Notes under the pieces: generated by a model
The model's input: only the letters and a program-made list of their open reading frames with translations
Databases searched by the model: none
Told to the model about the DNA's origin: nothing
Made by a program: the position numbers and the translations under genes
From: Trichoderma breve
Lineage: Eukaryota > Ascomycota > Sordariomycetes > Hypocreales > Hypocreaceae
Direction: 5' to 3'
Length of the DNA: 64,000 bases
Assembly (NCBI RefSeq): GCF_028502605.1
Contig: NC_079237.1
Span: 806,001-870,000 of the forward strand
Shown here: piece by piece, positions 45,446 through 56,017 of the stretch
Layout: every line of letters begins with the position of its first letter
Position numbering within the stretch: position 1 is the first letter of the stretch

Positions 45446-48442
45446 CTAGTCATACAAGTGTTTTCTGATACTCTTAATCTTGTTGTAAACCTCCTCCCTT
45501 GTCGACTTCCTATCAAAGAGTGTATGAGGCGTGATGTAGTCATAACCTTGCCCTCTCCTCTGCTTAACCATACTCTTCAAAACCTCATCCATTGAATGGA
45601 CGTCTTTCAGCCACGGCCCTAGCAGGTCACCTCCCGGAGGCATGTGTTGTTCCTGCTGCCGGACAAAAGATAGGATCGATGCGGCAAGCCCAGCGGCAAT
45701 CGGTGTCGCGACTGATGTGCCTGACATGACATTGACATGTTCAAAATGGCCATTCTTGCCAATTGGCCAGTGAGAAGAGACATTCTCTCCTAGTAAGCTG
45801 AAGTTGACATCTTTGTCATCTGCTGTTGGGTTGAACGTGGAGGGATTGCCGTTTCCATCCGTTGAGTGAATGCAAAAGACGCTGGGATATTTGGCCGGAA
45901 AAGCTCGCCCAAGATTTGCTCCGTCATTCGATGCCGCGGCGAAGAGCAGTGTCTGATTGGCTAGTGCCTTAGATATGGCCACTTGCATAGGCTTGTTGTA
46001 TTCCCGAATCCCGAATGACATTGATATAATATCCACATTCCACACATCAACTGCGTGCTCAATGGCCTACACAAACAATTAGCTTCGTCTAAAAAAGAGT
46101 ATGTTCTGTCATGCAGCCAGCCTTACCTTTGCAATGTCATCGTAAGTGCCACGATCTAGAGTCTCGCGACCTGCAACTCTGGCGACGTAGACCTCAGCGC
46201 ATGTGGCAACTTTGAGCAGAAGTCCAAGAGCATGAGTGCCGTGCCCGATCTCGTCTCGAGTATCATTTTCTTTTCCGCTCACAAAACTTTGCCAGTTCCT
46301 GATTCGTGGATCTTGTCCCTGGTCGGTCATTAGAAGTGGATTTTCAGGGTCCCATCCAGAATCCAAGATGGCTATTCGCACGGGCTCGAACGTTCTGGTA
46401 CCAGGCTCAAAGGCGTCGAAAGGATCAACGTGGGTATAAATCGAGGCGAGAAGGTTGTCCATCCATTGTATCGAAAGCGGACTCCTAGCGAATCATTAGT
46501 ATGGCGAAGCTTTATAATGCTATGGAAACACTTTACTCTTGTCCATTGCCCGCCTGGTGACTTGCGTCAAAAAAGTACAGACTCTTCTCGACGAGCTGTG
46601 CACGAAATTGGGGGTTTGGAGAAGGTTGTCGCGACCCCGTCGCTCGTGGTACCGTATCGGGCGCGAGAGTTGTGTAGGCCGCGGGTGTGGCGTCAGACAT
46701 CGAACGATATGGGATTGCCCGTGATCCGTTGTCAGAGATCTCGACCTTGGCTGTTTCATGACGGACAACTTCTTGACCAAAGGGACCCCAGCAGAGCTGA
46801 TTTTGTTGAGGATCAAGTGAGCCCAAGTTCTCCATTCGAAGACCCCATGACTTGAATATCTCAGCTTCGAGTCGTTTAATGACGTTTTGATAGAAGAGCC
46901 GCTGAACGTCGTCAGATTCAAAGGCGGCATCCTGTCCAGGAGGGAGGTACTCCCACCGCAGGCATGCTCTCGTGGCGAGAAAGTAATCTCTGCCGGCGTC
47001 AGCTTCTAGATTGTTGAGCAATTTAAGGCAGGTATAATAATCGGAATTGACGTTCCTGGTCCCGTGCGGGTCATCTCCCATCAACTCTATAGGTGTGCAA
47101 TAGTGAAGCTCACACAAGAGTATACCTAGCGCTAGCACACTCGCATTGGGATGAACATTGTGTTTAGAGCTGTCAGCATTGACTCCATTAGCTGCCCTGC
47201 CGGCTGCGATGATCGGAACGTGTTCCATGGCCAGAAAGGGCTTCGTGATGTCGGGGAGTTGTCCATCCTCCAGTGGATCAACAAATAGAATATGTGAGTG
47301 ATTGAAGGAAGGCTGTATCCACGGCGTCTCCAAGAATGGGAGCAGCGCAGCAGCTAGTGTGACAGCTAATATTCGCTTCCCCTTGAGTGGTAATGCAGAT
47401 TTACCACGTAATTCTTGCTGACGCTGGAACAGAGCCGACAAAGATACCGTTCGCGACATTTGATCGCCGCCAAAAGTCTTTGGCTGCGGACGAAGCCTCT
47501 GAAATATCCCACCCTCAAGAGCCAAGTGCAAGCAGTTTTGCTGACCGAGCGACTCTGTAATGCTTTGGCATAGGTGGACAAATTCGGGCGTGGTGCTAAC
47601 TACGGGCTCAGACGCGCTTCTCATCCTGCTGTTGTGTATGTCTCTACCGCGGAATGTCAGTAGAAGTCATTGAACGAAGCTGCACAAAGCTCACTTGATC
47701 GTTATTTTTGCTTCTTGCAATGCAGTTTCACCTGGAGCCCGCACGCCGAAAAACACTTCGAAGCTCGTCTCAACGTTGAAATCTTTGTTCTGCTGTGGCA
47801 GCGAAAGTCTCACGCTCAACCCTGAGCATCTCTGGCAAACGCATACCCAGTGCTGCCGCAACGCATTGTCCAAGGACACTAGATGCTTCCTCATGCGCAC
47901 GGCGAAATCAGCATCGGGGTCTTTGTCAAAATTGTCGATGGCATTCGGGTCTTCGCGAGGAGGTAGAACTCGGCGCATCTTTGCCCCCCGGTCCAAGTTC
48001 GAAAATTCCTCAAGGACGGCGTCACTTTCTCGTTTCCGTTTACTGGTACGAATGGGAGTGTTCGGGTTGGAAATCATCGCGTGAAGCTTGGGATACGACA
48101 CATCCTGGCGTAAACCCTGCTCCGTAAGCTTGTGTTAGCGAGCTGGAGGTGAGTGGCCGAAAAGACTGAAGCTTGCCGTATAGCAGGATCACTTACAGAA
48201 TCCGATTTCCCATCTGAGCTATATTGGACATACTGTTCAAATACGCGCAGCGCTCTTGCGATGTCCTCAGGCTCAGGCTCGTCGGATTCATTGGCGTCGC
48301 TCTGCAGAAATGCATCTGCGCGTACCCAGGCTGCGAGTGTTTGTGATTTTAATGATACGGGCTCCGCTGGTTTTTCCGGTGGTTTTCGAGAGAAATAATC
48401 GCACGCGGCCTTGAACAGACCGAGGTCCCCAATCACATTCAT
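45446..48442 (-). CDS. Subtilisin-like serine protease with long N-terminal regulatory region (HET-Q2-like)
   Basis: Exons 48442-48197, 48116-47695, 47643-46537, 46484-46127 and 46066-45446 join to 917 residues. The C-terminal third (about 600-917) is a peptidase S8 domain with a full triad: Asp633 in AILDSGWDP, His673 in IGHGTHALG and Ser829 in MSGTSVATPIAAG; the oxyanion Asn is in AAASNDG. The first 550 residues resemble the DUF7580-type region found in many fungal NLR and protease proteins, with CVCQRCSGLSVRLSLP, then ILAVTLAAALLPFLETPW and LALGILLCELHY. The 5' end is uncertain: the in-frame sequence before ATG 48442 starts at a CAG acceptor (48517 region), so a small upstream exon may be missing. 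The tail-to-tail position with the gasdermin-like gene fits a protease that activates it, as HET-Q2 does HET-Q1. Confidence 0.8.
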
Positions 48443-49355
48443 AATTATACGTCGAAAATTCGCAGATTCCGCGATGTCACTAAGACACAAATCAGGTGTG
48501 CCGTGTAAGGCTGCAAGAAAATGTTATAGGTATCGCACCTTGAGCTGATCAGGTAATCGCCGCCATTGTATGGATGCAAGGATAGAACCCCCTCGCCTCG
48601 CCTCGGGCTGTGTTCAACTTCAACTGCTTGTACTATACTGAATACGCACCCAAAGCCGTGATGAACCCAGCGTGCAGATCCTCCCGCCTATGAGCACGCC
48701 AGCCGTGTGTCTTTAGCCCACGCCTTCTGACAGGTCAGTTTCCTCAGTCCATGTCCCTTGAGGCTCAGCTACTGCACTTACAAGGGAGTAAGCTGGGAAT
48801 TGTGGATATGAACGAGCATATTCGATGGAGCCACCCGCTGTAACCTGAGCACAGCGGTACCAAGCAGGTACTGCATGGGAATGAGAACTTGAAAACCGAA
48901 CAGACAGCCGACCCTCCATCTCAAAGCTGAGGCGGCTACTGTACATGTATGTTGGGGGCCATGTGTCCACTTGCGTGTGGTCATAGGCGCGAAGGCACGC
49001 ATTCCCTGCTCTGCTTGGCCTCCCAATGACCTCCATTGGCAACTCAGCGTAGTTGAAAGATGAGAAGTGAAACTATTATGTGCGCCTGTAATAATTGGTT
49101 CAAGTTGCCTGATAAATGATTCCAAGCCACACACTCTCTGCGCTGAAACACGTCGACAACCAGTTTGTTGGGAGCCTCGCGCGTCCGTGCCTCGCTATTT
49201 GCTGTTGCATCACACTTTTACCGTCTTTTGTGACATTTATATGACCCCCCCCCCCCCCCCCCCCCTGCCATTTATTTAAAAGTCTAGCACCTGGTATTGG
49301 TGGTCTTGTGCTTCATCGTCAGTCAGCGCGGCTCTGACTTCTCGTGAGAAGAATC
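48443..49355. other. Divergent intergenic region with a poly-C run
   Basis: The region between the protease 5' end and PAQR copy 2 contains a run of 21 C at 49245-49265. An ORF of 109 codons on the minus strand at 48713-49042 does not link in frame to the protease. A missing short 5' exon of the protease could lie here. Confidence 0.4.
49245..49265. repeat. Homopolymer of 21 C
   Basis: Twenty-one C residues in a row lie 90 bases upstream of the PAQR copy 2 start codon. Runs this long slip during replication and sequencing, so the length may be variable or inexact. Confidence 0.7.
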
Positions 49356-50457
49356 ATGTCAGAAACACAACTCAAGAAACGACAGGTGCCGCAAGTCAGC
49401 ATGAACAGCACGAACAACCCCGCAAATCAGCCAAAGGCCAAAAAATCGCGAACCGTATCGTGGAACGAGGTTGCTGACTGGCAGTTTGACAACAAGTATA
49501 TCCTCAGCGGGTATCGGCCAGAAAACGGAGACTATCTGGAAGTCCTTGCCAGCCTGACCTTTTTGCACAACGAGACTTGCAATGTGTACACTCATCTGAT
49601 CGGGGCTCTGATCCTACCGATCTTGGCACCTCTCGTTCTTCGGGTGTTGTCCCAGCCTCAATTTCTCAATGTCTCGTCCATGGACTATGCGGCGTTTGGA
49701 GTCTACTTTTGGTGTGCGGAGATTTGTTTAATCTTGAGCTCGCTTTACCACCTGATACAGCCTCACTCGCATCGCGTAGACCTGTTCTGGCATGGAATGG
49801 ATTTGCTTGGTATTGTCATTGTCACAGTGGGCACGTTCTCATCTGGCATCTTCTATGTGTTTTTCTGCGAAGCGGACTTGCAAAAACTGCATTGGGGTAT
49901 TGTCAGTCTCTCCGAGCGACCATCGCCGCTCATACTCACTCACCCGGCAGCTGGGATAAACATCCAATAATTAGCACGCTAACATGAGTTTCAGATCTTA
50001 TCCACGGGCACAATCACCGGTGTTCTCATCTCGAACCCCATTCTTAAAACGCCGCGCTGGCGGAAAGTGAAAGTGGGTGCCTTTGTTGTCTTTGGCGCTT
50101 CATCGTTCATCCCACTGCTACATGGAGTCCAACGATACGGCCTTGAATACATGCTCCAATACTCTGGAATGAAATGGTACTTGGTCGAGCTTACCTTCTA
50201 TGGCACTGGAGTCAGCCTTTACGGGGTATGTCTCGCACGCTCACCTCACCGAAGGATGAGAATTCATACTAACGAATCGTCTGCAGTTCCGAATTCCGGA
50301 GCGTTTGTCGCCAGGTACATTTGATATCTTTGGAAGCGGACACCAGCTCTTTCATGTCGCCATCTTATGCGCAATGTACTCACATGTGACCGCTCTGCTG
50401 CAAGGTTTCACAACCTGTCATACCTTGGATGTGTGTCAACTTCAAGGTCTTCACTAA
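49356..50457 (+). CDS. PAQR-family seven-helix membrane protein, copy 2
   Basis: Exons 49356-49901, 49995-50225 and 50287-50457, all phase 0, give 315 residues. It has the same plan as the gene at 32951: middle exon of exactly 231 bases and introns at matching places. Landmarks are YILSGYRPENG, LTFLHNETCNVYTHLIGA, SSLYHLIQPHSH with the first His, GMDLLGI with Asp, and GSGHQLFHVAIL with the last His pair. The N-terminus is about 70 hydrophilic residues. The C-terminus after the last helix is short and differs from copy 1. The two proteins differ widely in sequence, so the duplication is not recent. Its place beside the gasdermin-protease pair may be chance. Confidence 0.88.
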
Positions 50458-51114
50458 GCAAATCGAAGCTGTATAGAATGCTGGATTGCTCTGGCTCAGG
50501 CTGGGCAAGTAGCAAGGACTTGCATAGATATTCCCCTATTAGATCTAAGGATAAGAACAGGCAGGATTCTCTGTCTGCGGGGGAAAGCATTGAATACCCA
50601 CTTTGTGTTTGGTATTTATGCTGTATTATATACCATACGGTCTCTTGGGATGTCAAAAATTATGTCAATCCTGATTGGATTGCGCTGGTGAAAGTTTTGG
50701 ACGCCCCGTGACACTGACACTGGGCGAGGGCAAAAAGGGTAAAAAATTGGATGAGATAGAAGAGTTCAATATAAGCAAATTTGTTATTCGATTACAACAA
50801 TTCCTGAGTGCATGTTAGACAACGCTTTGGTCTTCAGCAGTTGATCATTGAGAAGCCTTGTCTCTAGACTACTTCGACACACCCGGTCAATTGGCTTGCC
50901 TCGGACAACATATTCTTGTCTCAACCTACGTTGCAGCGCCGTGTTCTTATTTCCAAGCAAAGAGTTGAAATAGGTCAATCGCCACATTGTTCAACAAATT
51001 CGATGCACGGCCTAAATGGTCCAAGCCATCATCATAATATTTTTTTGTCTAACCGGGTATCCTTCAACATAATATACATGATTATTATACAAATAGTCTC
51101 CTGCCACACTATTC
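50458..51114. other. Intergenic, shared 3' flank of PAQR copy 2 and BCS1
   Basis: These 657 bases separate convergent stop codons and are moderately AT-rich. I find no gene; the ORFs at 50408 and 50784 on the minus strand have no protein-like features. Confidence 0.45.
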
Positions 51115-52515
51115 TCAGACTGGTGTCTTGATAGCTCCGTCAGGAGTTGGGTCTTCAGCCTCAAATTTCCTTGGAATCAGACCCTCAGCCATGTCGATGG
51201 CACCTTTCATATCGTTCTTGTTGAACAGGAACAATCCTTGAATAGCAGCAGCGCTTGTGTGCCGATTAGAAGCTTGCCCATCCTTGTATTGCCCAAATAA
51301 GCCGAGCTCTTCCAGTCGTTCCAAGAACCGTGCCCGACCAGAGTGGTCCTGGTCAACATCGCCATAAAAGCGATCCCACATCTGTGTAGCTTGGTACCTT
51401 GTGGCCTCGCCAATTTTGAGCATCATGTCCACTCGGCCTGGCCGGATCAACGCAGGATCTAGGCGCTCAATGTGGTTGGTCGTAAGGAATGCGATGCGCT
51501 CTTCTCCAGCTGCAACACCGTCCAGGGCGTTGAGAAGACCTGAGAAGGTGACATTGGCACCGCTGTATCCATCCGTGTCTCGCTGTCGGCGGTTGACAAA
51601 GGCGGCATCTGCATCTTCCAACAGAAGCAGACTTCTCTTGGGCAGTTTTGTGAGGAGGTATGCCAATTTATCATCTGTCATGCCCATTTCGCTTAGGTTG
51701 ATCATGGCAACGCTGAAGTCAAGCTCTCCCGCCAACGCTTGGATGAAAGAACTTTTGCCACTTCCTGGGGGTCCAAACAAAAGGTATCCTCTCCGGTAAG
51801 GAATGCCTCGATCGACATACCACTGTTGCCTTGTCAAGAAATCTTTGACATCGCCAACTATGCTCTCCTTGATCCCCTCGTCCAATATGACTGAGCCGAG
51901 CGGCCTCTTCTTTCGAGGGTCTCCAAGTGGACTCCATTCAAGTCCGCGCGCAGAGTAAACTACCGTCTTTCCTTCGTTAGCCTTCGCGGCTAATTGGTGC
52001 GCCTCTCTAAAGAGGTCTTCAAACACATGTCGATGCGCCCAGAGGGTGGTTAACTGGACAATCTCATGCGGCTCTCCGGTATTCATGTTCGCCGTGTTGT
52101 GCTTCTCCCTGTTGACCGAAATGAAAGCCTTGCCAAACTTGACAATGTGGCGTCCATATCCAGGCTGAAGAAAGAAATGAGCGTTGATAGGCCCGCCTGC
52201 TCCTGGTCCTCTTGAAGCTGTCGCAGTCGCCACTGACAGGTTGTGAATTCTTGTGAGCCGCGAGGCAATAAAGCCCGGCGTCTCACGAGGCTGTGACAGC
52301 CATGCGAGGATCCAGGGATATGCCGGATCTTGTTTGCTTATCTCGACATTGACAAGAAGCCGGCGGCGAGCAGCTCCGAGGACGACAATTGATCCTTTGC
52401 GGGCAAACGCTGCGGCAGCGCCTAAGGAGGCGAGGCCGATACCTCCGGCGAACAGAGGATTATCGAAGAGCGCATTGAAGTTTAGCACTGATGCAGGCGA
52501 TGGTGAAGTAGACAT
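51115..52515 (-). CDS. BCS1: Mitochondrial Bcs1-type AAA ATPase
   Basis: Bcs1 is an inner-membrane AAA ATPase that translocates the Rieske protein for complex III assembly. The single exon encodes 466 residues, near the family length. A membrane segment at about residues 21-37 (GGIGLASLGAAAAFARK) is followed by the BCS1-specific domain (about 45-230, with REKHNTANMNTGEPHEIVQL). The AAA domain has Walker A LFGPPGSGKSS, Walker B LLLLEDADAAF, and the arginine-finger/sensor region NHIERLDPALIRPGRVDM. These match yeast Bcs1 closely, so this is probably the orthologue rather than one of the diverged fungal BCS1-like paralogues. The intronless state is notable, since most fungal orthologues I recall carry introns, but I cannot check this. 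Confidence 0.9.
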   Translation of the reverse strand: MSTSPSPASVLNFNALFDNPLFAGGIGLASLGAAAAFARKGSIVVLGAARRRLLVNVEISKQDPAYPWILAWLSQPRETPGFIASRLTRIHNLSVATATASRGPGAGGPINAHFFLQPGYGRHIVKFGKAFISVNREKHNTANMNTGEPHEIVQLTTLWAHRHVFEDLFREAHQLAAKANEGKTVVYSARGLEWSPLGDPRKKRPLGSVILDEGIKESIVGDVKDFLTRQQWYVDRGIPYRRGYLLFGPPGSGKSSFIQALAGELDFSVAMINLSEMGMTDDKLAYLLTKLPKRSLLLLEDADAAFVNRRQRDTDGYSGANVTFSGLLNALDGVAAGEERIAFLTTNHIERLDPALIRPGRVDMMLKIGEATRYQATQMWDRFYGDVDQDHSGRARFLERLEELGLFGQYKDGQASNRHTSAAAIQGLFLFNKNDMKGAIDMAEGLIPRKFEAEDPTPDGAIKTPV

Positions 52516-52917
52516 GCCGAAACCTGGCTGAGATGGAACATTTGTTAAATCTCGATGACCAGAAAAGAAGTCTTCGATATTCGGGATGACTAAGCAGCAC
52601 GGTGCTAAAAGGTGCGAATCTGCACGAATTTGCCACCCTGCGAATATCTCTAAGGGAGAACGAAGACTTCTCTGGTCATGATGAGATAAGATATTCGGGC
52701 TAGAATTAAATAAAATTAATGAAAGGCTGATGATGTATGTAGATGATTAAGTCTCCAGCATTGCGCAATGAGAATATGAGAGGAAACTACCTGAGGTGGT
52801 ACACTCTTGTGAAAACAGAACATGAAGGATGTCTTATATCAATGGTAATAATGATCCCAGTGTTCAATAATTCGGAGCCTCTCGGCTTCGAACCCGATAA
52901 TTTCCTAAATCGGATGC
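52516..52917. other. Intergenic between BCS1 and the tRNA gene
   Basis: These 402 bases are AT-rich and form the BCS1 upstream region. I see no gene. Confidence 0.45.
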
Positions 52918-53017
52918 GCTTCCGTAGCTCAGTTGGTTAGAGCTTCGTACTAATACTGGATTTAACCGTCTAGCCTTGGTAATGCGAAGGTCGCAGGTTC
53001 AAGCCCTGCCGGGAGCA
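52918..53017 (+). tRNA. tRNA-Ile(AAT) with a 26-nt intron
   Basis: The sequence folds to a full cloverleaf. The acceptor stem pairs GCTTCCG (52918-52924) with CGGGAGC (53010-53016), with one wobble pair. The D arm is GCTC/GAGC, and the anticodon stem pairs TCGTA with TGCGA. The T arm is GCAGG-TTCAAGC-CCTGC. The loop CTAATA gives anticodon AAT (52952-52954). A 26-nt insert (52956-52981) follows base 37, the usual place of eukaryotic tRNA introns, and contains ATT, which can pair with the anticodon. The final base before processing is A53017; CCA is added later. The identity Ile depends on the anticodon alone. Confidence 0.88.
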
Positions 53018-53722
53018 AGATGCCCCAATGCGTTATCCGGAATTGGAAATGTCTTTTTTTGTCATCTTTTGACTGACAACTCTTTCTTTGGGATTTGTAT
53101 AGCTCTTCATCATATCTACAACACCTAGCGAGGTAGCCAAATAGTCATTAGATCAAACATTCTCCCTCTGCCTTTTCTCTCTCTCTTTTTCACTTCATTA
53201 CTATCTAGCCTGGTATCTAGTTTCTATTTTATTCTGCCATCTTCCTAGACAAGCTCCGGCCTCCATACCTCTCAAATTATTACACTCCTCTCCCCTACTG
53301 TTAGACAAACATCTTGTAGTCAATGCCTTTGTTCTTCATCCATGACCAACACACTTTCCCTGTTTCTTCCGAAGCCTTTGTTACTCGTTGTCCAAATGGT
53401 TCCTATGGGTCAGAAAACACAAAGAAAACTACATGCAAGTGCCCATGCATGCATTCCTATACGCACGGTCCGCCAACCTTGAGGGTTGCATCGTATAAAT
53501 ATACGTCAATCCATCCGTGGCATCAACACTAGATGAATCTACGTGCACCTAAGATAAAATCACTCAGAAGCCCACTGTGGCATATCCTCGCCACAGAATC
53601 TTAGTATCTTGGCTCTGTATATCGTTTCCAACTTGCACTCCATTCGTGTAGCTGCTGCAGCTGCTGATATCACTTTCCCCCTCCTTTGTCGCAAAGTCAA
53701 CGTGAGACTTTGAGTCCATGAG
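53018..53722. other. Intergenic between the tRNA and the amidase gene
   Basis: The stretch just after the tRNA ends in T-rich sequence (TTTTTTT at about 53052-53058) that can stop RNA polymerase III. The rest is C/T-rich promoter-like sequence before the amidase. No other gene is supported. Confidence 0.45.
53052..53058 (+). terminator. Likely polymerase III terminator for the tRNA
   Basis: A run of seven T lies about 35 bases after the tRNA end. A T run is the known stop signal of RNA polymerase III. It is the first run of four or more T after the tRNA. Confidence 0.55.
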
Positions 53723-56017
53723 ATGGTCCTTTTGTCAATACTGTTCGGAGTAATATTCGCCATCTTCTACAGACAAGCCATGGCTGGAGGGATTGTGTCG
53801 ACAGTTGTCCGAGTCGGCGACATATCTTACTACATGCACCCTTTAAATCTTTCTGTAAGGTCTAAATGCGTTGTGCAAGCATGAATCATTTGCTGATGAT
53901 CCATAGGGCTCTCACATACCGATCTTTGGCCGCGATACGATTGGCGAAGCGTGTACCATTCTTACGGTTGATTGTCACTTTCCTAACGTGGCTGAGCTCC
54001 AAGCCATTTTGGATGATTTCAGGACCAAAGATGACGTCTGGTCGCGGGATTTCATTGGGACCATAATTGTCCAGACAACCGACATTGACCTTAAACTCAC
54101 GGCAAACGACAAGGATATTCTTCGTAGCCTCGGGGCTAACGATACACGTCTAATCTACAATGACGCAGCGGACGTTCAGCTTCCTCAGGGTCCTTATTTT
54201 TTGCATCACGGTCAGCTTTACCAAGCCTATCGGTTGTACCCGGATACTGCAGATGCCTTTATAGTGGCCACAGTTCCAGATAATGGCGATGGGTGAGTAT
54301 TGAACCTAAATTCTCTACTTTCTGTGGACAGAGCTAATCATTATTGAAGCTTTCGATCTCTTGATGCTTCTGCGTACGGAGAACAGTTTCCATCGGCTCT
54401 CACTGTCGCCGTACCCTCTCGCCTATACTATACCAAATCATGCGAGAAGCCGTACGTGGGCTTGCGCATAGCTATAAAAGACATTATAGACTTGAAAGGG
54501 CTCAAGACTGGAGCTTCCTCGCGTGCCTACACCGAGCTCTATCCACCCAAAACAGAAAGCGCGGAAACAGTCAAGCGGCTTATCGACTTGGGCTTTGTGA
54601 TAGTTGGAAAGCTAAAGACTACACAATTTGCCGACTCAGAATGGCCAACAAGTGACTGGGTCGACTATCATGGGCCCTGGAATCCACACGGAGATGGCTA
54701 TCTCACGCCCAGTGGAAGTAGTGCTGGAAGTGCTTCTGCCGTATCCACGTATAAGTGGCTTGACATGTCCTTGGGAACAGACAGTAAGATACATTATTAC
54801 TGTATATCAATAGGCATTTGCTAACTATCTTCGAGCTTTGGGGAGTATCAGATCCCCTTCGGCGGCTCAGGGAATTTTCGGAATGAGGCCCACGCTTGGA
54901 GCCGCAAATACCACTGGCTTAGTGCCGTACAGCTCGTAAGTTTTCAGCGGATATCCATGAACTTATATTTGCTTACATATTTTTCACCTAGCAATTGGGA
55001 TACGATTGGTGGATTTGCCCGCACGGCAACGGAGTTCAAGACTCTCGCACAAGCACTCTACGGCTCTGCGGAGACACATGACAAAGTTTACGAGGTATGC
55101 AGTTATCCATGGCTTCTTGTCAACCACTAACATATTACTTTGAATAGAAGCCAACAAAGCTTATCTACTTGACCGACTACTGGCCAGTCAACCATGAAGA
55201 AAGCCAAAAGGTCATGGAAAGTTTTATCGTACGCGTTGAGAACTTTTTGGGTGTAAATCGTACGAATATCAATCTCGAAGAGACTTGGAAAAGAACCCGT
55301 CCAGAAGGAACCGACGAATCCATCAGCGACTATTTTCATCACGCCTTCGACTGGTCTGCCAATCGTGATCAGTGGACAGGGCTTCTCAAACCGTTCATCG
55401 AAGAATACACGGATAAGATGGGTAAACCACCTATTCTCAACCCACAGGTTCGATTCAAAGTGTAAGTAGGATGGCTGCATGAAATTGATTAAAATATCTG
55501 ACTGTTATGTAGGGGATATACACCGACTGTAACAGAAGAGCAAAAGGAAGAGGGTGAGAGACTTCTCGAAGTATACCACGACTGGTTCTATGAGCATGTC
55601 ATGCCGCCTGCCAAAGATGGCTACTCTAGCAGCATCATCGTTCTCCCCTGGACAAATGGCGTGCCAAATTATCGGGATACGTATAAGGACGGGCCGCAAG
55701 AATTTACAGGCCAGGGGTTCTTTTTTTATAACGTCGGCCCTTATGCTCAATGTCCGGAGCTCATTGTTCCTAGTAAGTAACAATAACATGATCGATTTGT
55801 TCTTCGCTCTCTCCCATGCTTTACTAATCTATGATGTATAGTTGGTTCCACGCCATATGACTCAAATCTCACTCAACGGGAAGAACAACTTCCTGCCGCC
55901 GTTGGATTCATAGCTGCTAGAGGCAGCGACATTATGCTAGCTGATTTCGTTAGTAAACTCTTCGAAGATTCACATGCTATCATTGAATCAGAACAAGAAC
56001 AAGCCCGTCTTGCTTAG
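53723..56017 (+). CDS. Amidase-signature protein with Arp1-like N-terminal part
   Basis: The enzyme should hydrolyse an amide bond. Eight exons (53723-53854, 53907-54292, 54350-54783, 54836-54935, 54992-55094, 55148-55461, 55513-55772, 55842-56017) join to 634 residues; most introns are 50-57 nt. The first 28 residues are hydrophobic ([16 protein letters not shown]) and form a signal peptide or anchor. About 30-200 looks like the Arp1/scytalone-dehydratase-like domain seen before fungal amidases. The amidase triad parts are [11 protein letters not shown] with the catalytic Lys, [12 protein letters not shown] with the cis-Ser, and [13 protein letters not shown] with the nucleophile Ser. The usual GTDTGGSIR has Leu instead of the second Gly here. 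All frames stay open across the junctions, which supports the model. Substrate is unknown. Confidence 0.87.

Noticed and set aside
48541..48580. Short ATG GCG GCG ATT exon upstream of the protease
   Set aside because: The frame that would join correctly to the acceptor meets a TGA after five codons.
48713..49042. 109-codon minus-strand ORF as a first exon of the protease
   Set aside because: No donor site joins it in frame to the CAG acceptor near 48518, and it has no similarity to expected N-terminal sequence.
52872..52905. Second T-arm-like TTCGAACCC just before the tRNA
   Set aside because: No acceptor, D or anticodon arm could be found around it, so it is not a second tRNA.
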